Shown: positions 17,753-27,556, numbered from the stretch's first letter. The stretch is 64,000 nucleotides of DNA from Luteimonas vadosa (GCF_039543545.1 NZ_BAABJY010000001.1:434001-498000), one strand, 5' to 3'. Numbers and translations: made by a program. The notes: generated by a model from the letters alone, not told the origin.

Positions 17753-20700
17753 CGCCATCGACACGCCGCCCTGCAGGGGGGCGAATTCGGCGGCGACATC
17801 GACGAAGCCGCGCATCACCGCGATCTCGCGGGGCGTCCGGTTGAGGGCATCGCGCAGGTCCGGATCGCAACCGGCGCGCAGCAGGGCCTTGGTGGTGCGC
17901 AGCAGCCCGTGCAGGGCGGCCAGGTGCAGCGGGCCGAATCCGCGGGGATCCTGCGCGTCCAGCGCCACCTCCTCGTCCAGCAAGCGGGCCATCGCCGACA
18001 GCACCACGTCCTCGTCGCAGGCCGTGCCGGGTTCGGCGCGCGCGCCCAGCAGCAGCAGCAAGGGGGTGACGCCACCGGCGGCCTGGGCATCGGGCTCGGC
18101 GCCGGCCAGCAGCAGGGTGTCGAACAGGGCCAGCAGCCGCGGGCGTTCGCGCGATGTGAACCCGTAAAGCGCGGCGCAATGCAGGGGCGAGAGTCCCTGC
18201 GCATCGGCGGCCTGCACGTTGGCGCCGGCGGCGAGCAGGCGCCCGCACACTTCGGGCAAGCCGAGCGCGGCGGCCAGCATCAGGACCGTGACATCCCCGG
18301 GCAGGCGTTGCTCGAGCGTCGCACCGGCGGCGAGCAGGCGATCGACGATCTCGCCCTGGCGCACGCTCACCGCCGCCGACAGCGGCGTGGCGCCGGTATG
18401 CGCCGCCAACTGCGGATCCGCGCCGCGTTCCAGCAACAGGTCCAGTGTCTTGAGGTGCCCGCCCCCGGCAGCGCGCAGCAGCGCGGTGCAACCCTGTGCG
18501 TCCGGCGTGTCGACGGCCATGCCCAGGGCGAGCAACCGACGTACCGCATCGGTATCGCCCACGGTCGCGGCGGCCGGGAGGTCCTCGGCCTTCAGCGCCC
18601 GCCCGGGCAACGGCCAGGTGCGCCAGTCCAGCCAGTCGGCGAGGTCGCGTCGCCCGCCCGACAAGGCCACGCCCAGCGGCGTCTGGCCATCGGCGGCGCG
18701 CACGTCGGGGGACGCGCCGTGCCGGACCAGCAGTTTGAGCGCCGCTTCGCGGCCCAGCGCCGCGCACAGGTGCAGGGCGGTCATGCCGTGGCTGTCGCGG
18801 GCATCCAGCGCGACCCCTGCCACGACCAGTCGCTCCATCAGGTGCAGCCAACCCAGCCGCACCGCAAGCGACAGCGGCGGATCGCCCGAAGGCCCCGCCG
18901 CAAGCGGGTCGGCGCCATGCTCGAGGAGTTGGAGTGCGAACTGCTCGAGGCCGCGCCCCGCCTGCTCGTCGCGCGCGCAGGCTTCCAGGAAGCGTGCCAG
19001 TGCGCCCTCGCCCGAGATCTCCACGCCATGCGCCAGCAGTGCCTGCAGCGCCGGGACCGCTCGCGGGCCCTGCGACAGCAACGCGGACACCGGGGTCGGC
19101 CCGCCGTCGGCGTGCACGCCGGCGTCGGCGCCGTGCTCGAGCAGCCAATCGATCCGCGCCGCTGACGGCGGCGCATCCGGGTCGACCAGCAGGCCGCCGA
19201 GTTCCTGCGGCGAGAGCAGGGAGAGCAGGCCCTCCAGTCCCTCGTATTGCCCCTGGGCCAGTTGCTCGCGCAGGAGATCCAGCGGCGCGCGATCCTCCGG
19301 TGGCGGTCCATCGGCATCGTCCGGGTCGACGGCGACGCTGGCCGGCAGGGCGTAACCCGGGTCCAGCGCCGAGACGAACGCCCAGCGACCGGCGGCCACC
19401 GCATGGTCGATCGCGCGCTTGCCGCCGGAGTCGACGCCGTCGGGTGCGACGTCGAGCGCCAGGAGGCGGCGCAGCAGCGCCGGCGATGCGCTTTCCGACA
19501 GGCAGGCATGGAAGATCGCGTTGCGGCCGTCCCGGTCGCGGGCGGCCACGTCGGCCCCGGCCGCGAGCAGCAGTTCGAACGCCGCCACGTGGCTCCCGCG
19601 CACCGCGTCGAGCAGCGGCGTGCGTTCCTCGGCATCGCGCGCCTGCACGTCGGCATGCGCTTCCAGCAAGGCCGCCAGGATCTCGGTATGCCCGGCCAGC
19701 GCCGCCTCGTGCAGGGCGCTGCGGCCATGGCCGTCGCGTGCATCGACCCTGGCCTTGTGCTTGAGCAGCAGCTGCACCCCGGCGGCATCATCCTCGTCGC
19801 CGCCGGCCGCGGCCAGCAGTGCCGGCGTGCCGTCGGCCGGTTCGGGCCTGGCGCCGCGCTCGAGCAGGAACCGCGCGAGTCGCCAGTTGCCGGCGGCGCA
19901 GGCGATGCCCAGCGGGGTCACGCCCTCGTGGTTGCGCGCGTCCAGTTCGGCGGCGGCATCGCGCAGCAGGGCCGCGACGCCAGGGTCGGAACTGCGCGCG
20001 GCATGGTGCAGCGGCGTATTGCCCTCGCGGTCGGTGGCGCGCGGATCGGCACCATTGGCGAGCAGGGTCATGACGGCCTCGGGCCGACCGTGCCAGCTGT
20101 CGCGCGTCGCCGCCAGCAGCGGGGTCATCCCGGCGTGCACGGTGTTCACGTCGACGCCGCGCGCGATCAGGGCGCGCAGCAGCCGCAGGTCCGGCAACAC
20201 CGCCGCCAGCACCGGCAGCGCACGCTGGTCCGCGTCGTCCTCCGCCGGCAGGGCGTGGGCGTCGGCGCCTGCATCCAGCAAGGCCAGCGCCTGGTCCACC
20301 CGGCCGGCGCGCGCGGCGGCATGGAGCGCGGCATCGAGGTTCTCGCCCGCGATGCCGAGGGTGAAGGCATCACCCACCGGCGGCTCGCCGTCCATTTCGA
20401 CGATCTGCAGCGGCAGGGTGGGCGGTTCGGGCAAGCGTTGCAGCACGAAGTGCAACAGCGGCCATGCCACCACGGAAGCCGCGGCCAGCGCCCAGCGGAC
20501 GGCGGTCGGCAACAGCTCGGTCCAGGCGAGCACGAGCCACGAGGCCATGATCAGGCCGATGGCCACGGCCGCGGCCAGGCCGGTCCATCCGGCGCTGTCC
20601 CGCTCGCCCAGCGCGCGCCATTGAGCCGGCAGGGCGCCGCCCTCGCGCTCGATGGCATGCCATAACGGCCAGGTCCGCCAGCATCCGACCAGGTAGAGCC

Positions 20701-21019
20701 CGACGACGACGCTCAGGCCCGCCGCCGCGGCCAGCGTGGCGCTCTCGCGCAGCGCCGACAGCGGCCATGCGACCAGGAGGCCGGCCACCAGCGCGGCCGC
20801 CCCCCACAACAGCCCCAGCGACAACAGGTCGCGGCGCAGGACCTCGCCCGACGCCGGCGCCGCGCCGCGCCAGCCGCGCACGCCGACCGCCAGCAACGGC
20901 TGGGCGGCCCAGCCCGCCACGGCCGCGACCACGCCACCCAGGCCCGACGACACCGCCAGCAGCGCACCCACCGCCACCAGCGCCGCGGCACGCCATCGTC
21001 CGTGACGCAATTCAGGCAT
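17729..21019 (-). CDS. Giant membrane-anchored ankyrin-repeat protein
   Basis: 1096 residues. The first ~200 contain about six hydrophobic segments (for example AALVAVGALLAVSSGLGGVV and LVAGLLVAWPLSAL). From ~215 to the end there are roughly twenty ankyrin repeats, many near consensus (DREGNTPLHHAAR, DGHGRSALHEAALAGHTEI, DSHGMTALHLCAALGREAAL). Ankyrin arrays bind proteins; here they would face the cytoplasm or periplasm from an inner-membrane anchor. Partners are unknown. The start overlaps the stop of the ycgL-like gene by 8 bp, and cioBA lies just upstream on the same strand, so the genes may be cotranscribed. The repeats invite unequal recombination, and the 3' end has indeed been duplicated (see the 49-bp repeat). 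Confidence 0.88.
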   Translation of the reverse strand: MPELRHGRWRAAALVAVGALLAVSSGLGGVVAAVAGWAAQPLLAVGVRGWRGAAPASGEVLRRDLLSLGLLWGAAALVAGLLVAWPLSALRESATLAAAAGLSVVVGLYLVGCWRTWPLWHAIEREGGALPAQWRALGERDSAGWTGLAAAVAIGLIMASWLVLAWTELLPTAVRWALAAASVVAWPLLHFVLQRLPEPPTLPLQIVEMDGEPPVGDAFTLGIAGENLDAALHAAARAGRVDQALALLDAGADAHALPAEDDADQRALPVLAAVLPDLRLLRALIARGVDVNTVHAGMTPLLAATRDSWHGRPEAVMTLLANGADPRATDREGNTPLHHAARSSDPGVAALLRDAAAELDARNHEGVTPLGIACAAGNWRLARFLLERGARPEPADGTPALLAAAGGDEDDAAGVQLLLKHKARVDARDGHGRSALHEAALAGHTEILAALLEAHADVQARDAEERTPLLDAVRGSHVAAFELLLAAGADVAARDRDGRNAIFHACLSESASPALLRRLLALDVAPDGVDSGGKRAIDHAVAAGRWAFVSALDPGYALPASVAVDPDDADGPPPEDRAPLDLLREQLAQGQYEGLEGLLSLLSPQELGGLLVDPDAPPSAARIDWLLEHGADAGVHADGGPTPVSALLSQGPRAVPALQALLAHGVEISGEGALARFLEACARDEQAGRGLEQFALQLLEHGADPLAAGPSGDPPLSLAVRLGWLHLMERLVVAGVALDARDSHGMTALHLCAALGREAALKLLVRHGASPDVRAADGQTPLGVALSGGRRDLADWLDWRTWPLPGRALKAEDLPAAATVGDTDAVRRLLALGMAVDTPDAQGCTALLRAAGGGHLKTLDLLLERGADPQLAAHTGATPLSAAVSVRQGEIVDRLLAAGATLEQRLPGDVTVLMLAAALGLPEVCGRLLAAGANVQAADAQGLSPLHCAALYGFTSRERPRLLALFDTLLLAGAEPDAQAAGGVTPLLLLLGARAEPGTACDEDVVLSAMARLLDEEVALDAQDPRGFGPLHLAALHGLLRTTKALLRAGCDPDLRDALNRTPREIAVMRGFVDVAAEFAPLQGGVSMARFLREPR

Positions 21020-21284
21020 CGGTGCCCCAATCCTGGGTCATCGGGTCGGGCGCCATGCGCGGCGGCAACTGCAGGTGGAATCCGCGGACGGCGAGGTTTT
21101 CGCGCACCACGTCCACGTCTTCGCGCGCCAGCGTGCGGCCCTCGGCCAGCACCACGTCCAGCACGAACTGCAAGGGGCCCAATTCCGCGGCCAGCGCCTC
21201 CGGCAAGCGCCCGAAATCGTCCCGGGCGGCGAGGTAGACGTAGGTATCGGCCTTGCGCGGGCTCTTGTAGACGTAGGCGTGCAT
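21012..21284 (-). CDS. YcgL domain-containing protein
   Basis: 90 residues: MHAYVYKSPRKADTYVYLAARDDF, then LPEALAAELGPLQFVLDVVL and VRENLAVRGFHLQLPP, matching the small YcgL family over its full length. The fold is known in E. coli but the role is not established; proximity to cell-envelope genes is frequent. ATG 21284 is chosen because family proteins begin at this MHAYVYK; the frame is open 22 codons further upstream. It overlaps the ankyrin gene start by 8 bp and lies about 100 bp downstream of cioB. Confidence 0.85.
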   Translation of the reverse strand: MHAYVYKSPRKADTYVYLAARDDFGRLPEALAAELGPLQFVLDVVLAEGRTLAREDVDVVRENLAVRGFHLQLPPRMAPDPMTQDWGTDA

Positions 21285-21386
21285 CGACCAGGCGTGGGTT
21301 TCGGTACGGGAATAGTAAAGGCCAATGCCCCGGCGTGCGGCCGCTGACACCGGATGGCACCGCCGCGCGCCCCGTTTCCCGCCGCT

Positions 21387-22400
21387 TCAGTGGTAGCCGC
21401 TGTCCGCCTCGACCTTGCCCTTGAACACCGAATACGACCACCAGGTGTAGCCCAGGATCGCCGGCAGCAGGAACACCAGGCCGACCAGCACGAAGCCCTG
21501 CGACGAGGGCGGCGACGCGGCGTCCCAGATGGACAGCGACGGCGGCACGATGTTGGGCCAGATGCCCAGCACCAGGCCGGCGAAACCGAGCACGAAGAAA
21601 CTCAGCGTCAGCAGGAACGGCGCGGCATGGCGCTCCTCGTCCATCACCACGCGCCACAGCGCGAACGCGTTCGCCAGCGCCAGCAGCGGCACCGGCGCCA
21701 GCCACCAGAAATTCCCGCCCTCGAACCAGCGCGCCATGATCCGCGAGTCCAGGAACGGCAGCCAGGTGCTGACCAGCCCCATGAACGCGACCACCACCAT
21801 CACCAGCGGCCGCGTCAGGCTGCGCGCCACCAGCTGCATGCGGCCGCTGGTCTTGAGGATCAGCCAGCAGGCACCCAGGAGCGCATAGCCGAACATGACC
21901 GCCACGCCGGTGAGCATGGAGAACGGGCTGAACCAGTCGAACGCACCACCGATGTACTTGCCTTCCTGCAGCGGCATGCCCTCGACCAGCGCGCCCAGGA
22001 TCACTCCCTGCGAGAACGCCGCCACCATCGATCCCAGCGCGAACGCGCCGCCCCAGAAGGGCTTGCTGCGCGTGGCCTTGAAGCGGAACTCGAAGGCCAC
22101 GCCGCGGAAGACCAGCGCCACCAGCATCGCCAGCACCGGCAGGTACAGCGCCGACAACACGATCGCGTAGGCCTTGGGGAACGCCGCCATCAGGCCAGCC
22201 CCGCCGAGCACCAGCCAGGTTTCGTTGCCGTCCCAGATCGGCGCCGCGGTGTTCATCATGTGGTCGAGCTGGCCCTCGTCCTCGGCGAACGGCGCCAGCA
22301 CGCCCAGGCCCAGCACGAAACCGTCGAGCAGGACGTACATCAGCACGCCGAAGCCGATGACGCCGAACCATGCGATGGGCAGCCAGTATTCCACCGTCAT
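21387..22400 (-). CDS. cioB: Cytochrome bd-type (cyanide-insensitive) ubiquinol oxidase subunit II
   Basis: 337 residues with about eight to nine membrane spans. The N-terminus YWLPIAWFGVIGFGVLMYVLLDGFVLGLGVL and the motif WDGNETWLVLGGAGLMAAFP (subunit II signature) are clear, and GYTWWSYSVFKGKV ends the protein. It is the second subunit of the quinol oxidase, lacking haem ligands of its own but needed for assembly. Its ATG overlaps the cioA stop by 4 bp (ATGA). No CydX-like small gene follows; the 100 bp before the YcgL gene hold none that I can see, as expected for the Cio type. Confidence 0.93.
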   Translation of the reverse strand: MTVEYWLPIAWFGVIGFGVLMYVLLDGFVLGLGVLAPFAEDEGQLDHMMNTAAPIWDGNETWLVLGGAGLMAAFPKAYAIVLSALYLPVLAMLVALVFRGVAFEFRFKATRSKPFWGGAFALGSMVAAFSQGVILGALVEGMPLQEGKYIGGAFDWFSPFSMLTGVAVMFGYALLGACWLILKTSGRMQLVARSLTRPLVMVVVAFMGLVSTWLPFLDSRIMARWFEGGNFWWLAPVPLLALANAFALWRVVMDEERHAAPFLLTLSFFVLGFAGLVLGIWPNIVPPSLSIWDAASPPSSQGFVLVGLVFLLPAILGYTWWSYSVFKGKVEADSGYH

Positions 22401-23845
22401 TCCTCCCGGGAGGCGCGCGGGCCGTCACCAGTCGACGGATCATTGCCCACCGACAGCGGCCGCATCGGCGTCTTCTCGCCGCCGTCGCTGTCGGGCGCCG
22501 GTTCGTGCGGCAAGGGGCCGCGGCGAAGGATCGCGAGCAGGTACCAGATGCCGGCGCCGAAGATCACCGCATAGGCGAGCGCATATGTGATCAGCGAGCC
22601 GAGTACGGCCGCAGCCTCGATGTTGGGACTCACCGCGTCGCGGGTGCGCAGCAGTCCGTACACCACCCAGGGCTGGCGGCCGATCTCCACCACGTACCAG
22701 CCCGCCAGCAGCGCGACGAAGCCCGCCGGGCTCATCAGCCGCCAGGACTGCAACAGCCAGCGCGATCCGCGCCGGGCGGTGTCGAACAGCCAGCCCCGCC
22801 ACCAGGCCCAGACGGACGCGAAGGCCAGCACCAGCATCAGCACGCCCAGCCCGACCATCACCCGGAACGCCCAGAACACCGGCGCCACCGGCGGGCGATC
22901 CTCGCGCGGCACCGAGGTCAGCGGCGCGATGGTCCCGTCCCAGCTATGGGTGAGGATCAGGCTGCCCAGGCGCGGGACGGCCACTTCGTAGTCGTTGCGT
23001 TCGGCCTGCGCGTCCGGGATGGCGAACAGCACGAAGGGCAGTCCGGCGCCCGGCGCCGATTCGTGCCAGTGGCCCTCCATGGCGGCAAGCTTCACCGGCT
23101 GGTGCTCGGCGACGTTCAGGCCATGCAGGTCGCCCGCGACGATCTGCAGGGGCACCGCGACCGCGGCGAAGGCGATGGCCAGTTTCAGCATCCGCCTGCC
23201 GGCCTCGGGATGCACCCCGCGACGCAGGTACCAGGCGCTCACGCCGCCGATCACCAGGCAGGTGGTGATGAACGCCGCCAGCACCATGTGCGCGAGCCGG
23301 TACGGGAACGAGGGGTTGAAGACCACGGCCCACCAGTCGGCGGCCTCGAACACGCCATCGACGAGGTGGTAACCGGCCGGCGTGTGCATCCAGCTGTTGG
23401 CCGAGATGATCCAGAAGGTGGAGATCAGCGTGCCCAGCGCGACCAGGCAGGTGGCCATGAAGTGGATGCGGTCGGACACCTTGCGCCAGCCGAACAGCAT
23501 CACGCCCAGGAAACTGGCCTCCAGGAAGAAGGCGGTGAGCACCTCGTAGTTGAGCAGCGGCCCGAGGATGTTGCCGGCGCGTTCGGACAGCACCGCCCAG
23601 TTGGTGCCGAACTGGAAGCTCATCACGATCCCCGACACCACGCCCATGCCGAACGACACCGCGAAGACCTTCATCCAGAAGAAGTACAGGTCGCGCCAGA
23701 GGTCGTCGCGGGTGCGCAGCCAGCGCCATTCCAGGAAGGCCAGCCAGTGCGCCAGGCCGATGGTGAAGGCCGGGAACAGGATGTGGAACGAGATCACGAA
23801 GCCGAACTGGATCCGCGACAGCAGCAGCGCGTCCAACCAGGGCAC
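22397..23845 (-). CDS. cioA: Cytochrome bd-type (cyanide-insensitive) ubiquinol oxidase subunit I
   Basis: 482 residues, nine spans. Haem-ligand regions are conserved: the N-terminal SRIQFGFVISFHILFPAF with the b595-side His, the GRQPWVVYG motif, and the Q-loop with GDLHGLNVAEHQPVKLAAMEG. The Q-loop is short compared with E. coli CydA, which places it with the CioA group (high-affinity terminal oxidases tolerant of cyanide). It takes electrons from ubiquinol to reduce O2 without pumping protons. The start is GTG 23845 (V-P-W-L-D-A), the only one that gives the family N-terminus. A perfect TATAAT lies 37 bases upstream. It forms an operon with cioB. Confidence 0.94.
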   Translation of the reverse strand: MPWLDALLLSRIQFGFVISFHILFPAFTIGLAHWLAFLEWRWLRTRDDLWRDLYFFWMKVFAVSFGMGVVSGIVMSFQFGTNWAVLSERAGNILGPLLNYEVLTAFFLEASFLGVMLFGWRKVSDRIHFMATCLVALGTLISTFWIISANSWMHTPAGYHLVDGVFEAADWWAVVFNPSFPYRLAHMVLAAFITTCLVIGGVSAWYLRRGVHPEAGRRMLKLAIAFAAVAVPLQIVAGDLHGLNVAEHQPVKLAAMEGHWHESAPGAGLPFVLFAIPDAQAERNDYEVAVPRLGSLILTHSWDGTIAPLTSVPREDRPPVAPVFWAFRVMVGLGVLMLVLAFASVWAWWRGWLFDTARRGSRWLLQSWRLMSPAGFVALLAGWYVVEIGRQPWVVYGLLRTRDAVSPNIEAAAVLGSLITYALAYAVIFGAGIWYLLAILRRGPLPHEPAPDSDGGEKTPMRPLSVGNDPSTGDGPRASREE

Positions 23846-23881
23846 TCCAGGGGCGCGAGGAGGCGCGCACCGGCAGCGGGG

Positions 23882-23887
23882 ATTATA
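23882..23887 (-). promoter_or_regulatory. Candidate -10 element for cioAB
   Basis: A perfect TATAAT on the minus strand, 37 bases before the cioA start, within DNA of very high GC. The region 16-18 bp upstream (around CGGTCC) does not resemble TTGACA, and I see no FNR/Anr half-sites, so an activator may substitute for the -35. Confidence 0.5.
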
Positions 23888-24108
23888 GGCGGGCGTCCTG
23901 GTCCGGACCGGTGGGCCAGGGGTCGTCGGCCCCCGGCGGGTCCGGCGTCACCACGGCATTGCCCATCGAAGCGGCCCAAGCAGGGTCGCGAGGGGGGCAT
24001 GGACCGCGCGGCCTCGCGCGCACGCCGGAACCTGGACCGGCGCCACCGGGCGGCGGGGCGCGCACCGGCTTGCTGGTACGCTTCGCCGGTTTCTCCATGG
24101 ATCCCCGC

Positions 24109-26475
24109 ATGCGCCAGCTTCCCAGACTCGCCCTCCTCCTCGCGGTCGCCCTGGCTCCCGGCCTGGCGCCCGCCCAGCCCGCCACGCCGCTCACCCTGCA
24201 CCAGGTCATGGCCGACCCGGACTGGATCGGGCCGCCGGTGGAGCGCGCCTGGTGGTCGTGGGACGGCAACCGCGCCTATTACACGCTCAAGCGCCCCGAC
24301 AGCACGGTGCGCGATACCTACGCGCTGGCCATCGACGGCAGCGGCAGCGCCGCCCGCATCGACGGCGCCGCGCGCGCCGACATCGACGCGCTCGACCCGG
24401 TCTACGATCCGCAACGCACGCGCATGGCCTTCGTCCGCACCGGCGACGTGTTCGTCCGTGACCTGCGCAACGGCGCGCTGACCCAGCTCACCCGCACCGA
24501 AGCCGTCGAAACCCAGCTGCAATGGAGCAGCGGCGGCGCGCTGGCATGGCGCAGCGGCAATGAGTGGTTCCGCTGGAGCGTCGGCACCGGCGTGGGCCAG
24601 GCCGCGGTGCTCAAGACCGAGGACGACCCGGCCAAGCCGCCCAAGGCCGACGAGCTGCGCGAGCGGCAGATGCGCTACTTCGAGACCCTGCGCCGCGAAC
24701 GCGCCCGCCGCGAGGCCGCCCGCGATCAGGAAACGGATTGGCGCCGCGCCGACCCCACCCGTCCGCCGGCCCCGGTCTACCTGGGCAAGGACGTCGAGGT
24801 CGCCGCCAGCGCACTGTCGCCCGATGGCCGCTGGTTGCTGGTCGCCACCCAGGCCAAGGATGCCGACGAAGGCCAGCCCGGCAAGATGGCGAAGTTCATC
24901 ACCGAGTCCGGCTACGAAAGCGTGGAGGACGTCCGCACCCTCGTCGGCCGCAACGATCCGGTCCCGCAGACGCTCTGGCTGGTGTCGATGGACGACGGCA
25001 AGCCGGTCGAGCTGTCCTACGACGCGCTGCCCGGCATCGCCTCCGATCCGCTGGCGGACCTGCGGCGCGCGGTCAAGCTCGATCCGCTCAAGGGCAACCG
25101 CCCGGTCAAGCTCGAGGACGACGCAGGGGGCATGCGCTGGGCCGCCGACGGCAGCGCCGCGGCGGTCATGCTGCACGCGATCGACAACAAGGACCGCTGG
25201 CTGGCCACGGTGGATCCGCGCCAGGCGCGGCTGGCCACGCGCCACCGGCTCAGCGATCCGGCCTGGATCAACTGGGACTTCAACGACTTCGGCTGGATGC
25301 CCGACAACCGGCGCCTGTGGCTGCTGTCGGAGCAGTCCGGTTATTCGCACCTCTACCTCGTCGACGGCAGTTCGACGCGCGCGCTGACCTCCGGTCGCTG
25401 GGAGGTCTCGCAGCCGGCGCTTTCGCCCGACGGCAGCCGCTTCGATTTCGTCTGCAATCGCGAACGCCCGGGCGACTACGAGGTCTGCAGCGTCGATGCC
25501 GGGGGCGGCGGCGTGCGCGAGGTCACCGCGCTCGACGGCGTCGAGAGCTTCGTCGCCTCGCCCGACGGTTCCAAGCTGCTGGTGCGCCATTCCAACAGCT
25601 ACCTGCCGCCGCAGCTGGCCGTCGTCAAGGCCACGGGCGGCGGCGCCCACACCCTCACCGATACCCGCACCGCCGAGTTCCGGGCGATGGACTGGCTGCA
25701 ACCGCAATACGTGCAGGTCCCGTCCTCGCACGGCGCCGGCAGCATCTGGGGCAAGTTCTACGGCCCGGCGCAGCTCGAAGCCGGCAAGCAGTACCCGGTG
25801 GTGCTGTTCGTCCACGGTGCCGGCTACCTGCAGAACGTCAGCGACCGCTACCCCAACTACTACCGCGAGCAGATGTTCCACAACCTGCTGGTGCAGAACG
25901 GCTACCTCGTGCTCGACCTGGACTTCCGCGCCTCGGAAGGCTACGGCCGCGACTGGCGCACGGCGATCTACCGCCGCATGGGCCATCCGGAACTGGAGGA
26001 CTACCTCGACGGCATCGACTGGCTGGTCGCCAACAAGCAGGCCGACCGCGACCGCGTCGGCATCTACGGCGGCAGCTACGGCGGCTTCATGGCCTTCATG
26101 GCGCTGTTCCGCGAGCCCGGCACGTTCAAGGCCGGGGCCGCGCTGCGCCCGGTCACTGACTGGTCGCAGTACAACCACGAATACACCGCCAACATCCTCA
26201 ACACCCCGCAGCTCGACCCCGAGGCCTACAAGCGGTCGTCGCCGATGGAATACGCCGAGGGCCTGCAGGACCACCTGCTGATCGCCCACGGCATGATCGA
26301 TGACAATGTGTTCTACAAGGACTCGGTGATGCTCGCGCAGAAGCTGATCGAGCTGCGCAAGGACAAGTGGGAGCTGGCGTCGTACCCGCTGGAGCCGCAC
26401 TCGTTCCAGCATCCCGACAGCTGGTACGACGAGTACCGGCGGATCTTCGAGTTGTTCGAGCGCGCGCTGAAGTAA
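24109..26475 (+). CDS. Secreted S9-family prolyl oligopeptidase/dipeptidyl peptidase IV-like enzyme
   Basis: 788 residues. A signal peptide (MRQLPRLALLLAVALAPGLAPAQ) leads into a beta-propeller domain (~25-520) and a C-terminal alpha/beta hydrolase. Catalytic residues: Ser656 in YGGSYGGF, Asp731 in GMIDDNVFY and His764 in PLEPHSF. S9 peptidases cut after Pro or Ala in short peptides; the export signal points to a periplasmic or secreted role in peptide use, typical of proteolytic Xanthomonadaceae. Start: ATG 24109 gives the cleanest signal peptide; ATG 24097 adds four residues. Neither has a clear Shine-Dalgarno. Single gene, divergent from cioAB. Confidence 0.9.
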   Translation: MRQLPRLALLLAVALAPGLAPAQPATPLTLHQVMADPDWIGPPVERAWWSWDGNRAYYTLKRPDSTVRDTYALAIDGSGSAARIDGAARADIDALDPVYDPQRTRMAFVRTGDVFVRDLRNGALTQLTRTEAVETQLQWSSGGALAWRSGNEWFRWSVGTGVGQAAVLKTEDDPAKPPKADELRERQMRYFETLRRERARREAARDQETDWRRADPTRPPAPVYLGKDVEVAASALSPDGRWLLVATQAKDADEGQPGKMAKFITESGYESVEDVRTLVGRNDPVPQTLWLVSMDDGKPVELSYDALPGIASDPLADLRRAVKLDPLKGNRPVKLEDDAGGMRWAADGSAAAVMLHAIDNKDRWLATVDPRQARLATRHRLSDPAWINWDFNDFGWMPDNRRLWLLSEQSGYSHLYLVDGSSTRALTSGRWEVSQPALSPDGSRFDFVCNRERPGDYEVCSVDAGGGGVREVTALDGVESFVASPDGSKLLVRHSNSYLPPQLAVVKATGGGAHTLTDTRTAEFRAMDWLQPQYVQVPSSHGAGSIWGKFYGPAQLEAGKQYPVVLFVHGAGYLQNVSDRYPNYYREQMFHNLLVQNGYLVLDLDFRASEGYGRDWRTAIYRRMGHPELEDYLDGIDWLVANKQADRDRVGIYGGSYGGFMAFMALFREPGTFKAGAALRPVTDWSQYNHEYTANILNTPQLDPEAYKRSSPMEYAEGLQDHLLIAHGMIDDNVFYKDSVMLAQKLIELRKDKWELASYPLEPHSFQHPDSWYDEYRRIFELFERALK

Positions 26476-26571
26476 TCCGGACGGCGGCCCCGGCCCGCCG
26501 CCCGTGTCAGCCAAGGGCGCCCCGTCGCGGGCCTCGGGGCGTGGTGCGCCGGTGCCCGGCCGACACCCCCC

Positions 26572-26577
26572 TACAAT
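26572..26577 (+). promoter_or_regulatory. Candidate -10 element implying a leaderless hemF mRNA
   Basis: TACAAT with exactly six bases between it and the hemF ATG (26584), so the usual transcription start would be the A of the start codon. No Shine-Dalgarno is present in front of hemF, which agrees. No -35 is recognisable. Confidence 0.4.
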
Positions 26578-26583
26578 GCGCGG

Positions 26584-27492
26584 ATGGACGAGATCGACAG
26601 CGTTCGCGACTACCTGACAGGTCTGCAGGACCGGGTCTGCACGGCCGTGGAACAGGCCGACGGGGCCGCGCGGTTCGTCGAGGATGCGTGGACGCGCGAC
26701 GAAGGCGGTGGCGGGCGCACGCGGATCCTGCGCGACGGGGCGGTGTTCGAGCAGGCGGGCGTGGGCTTTTCCGATGTGTCCGGCCAGGCCTTGCCGCCTT
26801 CGGCCTCGGCGGCACGGCCGGAACTGGCCGGCGCTTCGTGGCGCGCGGTGGGCGTGTCGCTGGTGCTGCATCCACGCAATCCGCACGTGCCGACCACGCA
26901 CATGAACGTGCGCCACTTCCGCGCCCAGCGCGACGGCGAGACCGTGGCCTGGTGGTTCGGGGGCGGCTTCGACCTGACGCCGTTCTATCCGGTGGACGAG
27001 GACATCGTCCACTGGCACCGCACCGCGCGCGACCTGTGCGCACCCTTCGGTGCAGACCGCTACCCCGCGCACAAGCGCTGGTGCGACGAGTACTTCTTCC
27101 TCAGGCACCGTGGCGAGACCCGCGGCGTCGGCGGCTTGTTCTTCGACGACCTGCATGGCGATTTCGACACCGACTTCGCCTACCTGCGTGCGGTCGGCGA
27201 CGGCTTCCTCGATGCCTACCTGCCGATCGTCGAGCGCCGCCGCGATGCGCCCCACGGCGAACGCGAGCGCCGGTTCCAGCTTTACCGCCGCGGCCGCTAC
27301 GTCGAGTTCAACCTGGTCTGGGACCGCGGCACGCTGTTCGGTCTGCAATCCGGCGGCCGCACCGAGTCCATCCTGATGAGCCTGCCGCCGCTGGCGCGCT
27401 GGGAATACGGGTTCGCGCCGGAAGCGGACAGTGCGGAAGCGCGGTTGTCCGGCTACCTGCGCCCGCGCGACTGGCTCGGCGAGCTGACCTAG
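26584..27492 (+). CDS. hemF: Oxygen-dependent coproporphyrinogen-III oxidase
   Basis: 302 residues, the usual HemF length. Conserved blocks are all present: the SVVLHPRNP-like VSLVLHPRNPHVPTTHMNVR, the WWFGGGFDLTPFYP active-site segment, HKRWCDEYFFLRHR, RGVGGLFFDD, and RGRYVEFNLVWDRGT followed by GGRTESILMSLPP. It decarboxylates coproporphyrinogen III to protoporphyrinogen IX using O2, a late step of haem synthesis in the cytosol. Its position within 3 kb of cioAB, a haem-rich oxidase, fits but is not an operon. Likely leaderless (see the TACAAT element). Confidence 0.96.
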   Translation: MDEIDSVRDYLTGLQDRVCTAVEQADGAARFVEDAWTRDEGGGGRTRILRDGAVFEQAGVGFSDVSGQALPPSASAARPELAGASWRAVGVSLVLHPRNPHVPTTHMNVRHFRAQRDGETVAWWFGGGFDLTPFYPVDEDIVHWHRTARDLCAPFGADRYPAHKRWCDEYFFLRHRGETRGVGGLFFDDLHGDFDTDFAYLRAVGDGFLDAYLPIVERRRDAPHGERERRFQLYRRGRYVEFNLVWDRGTLFGLQSGGRTESILMSLPPLARWEYGFAPEADSAEARLSGYLRPRDWLGELT

Positions 27493-27556
27493 GCCCGGCC
27501 TCGGCGCCCGGGCGCCCGGGGCTGCCTTCACGCAGGGCGCTGGCCCACGGCGGCGA

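Noticed and set aside
15987..19148. 1053-codon minus frame
   Set aside because: It lies antisense to the KefC-like gene and out of frame with the ankyrin gene; Arg/Ala/Gly/His-rich composition typical of shadow frames in GC-rich DNA.
23794..27531. 1245-codon minus frame
   Set aside because: Antisense to the S9 peptidase and hemF, with no family motif; both plus-strand genes have clear active sites.
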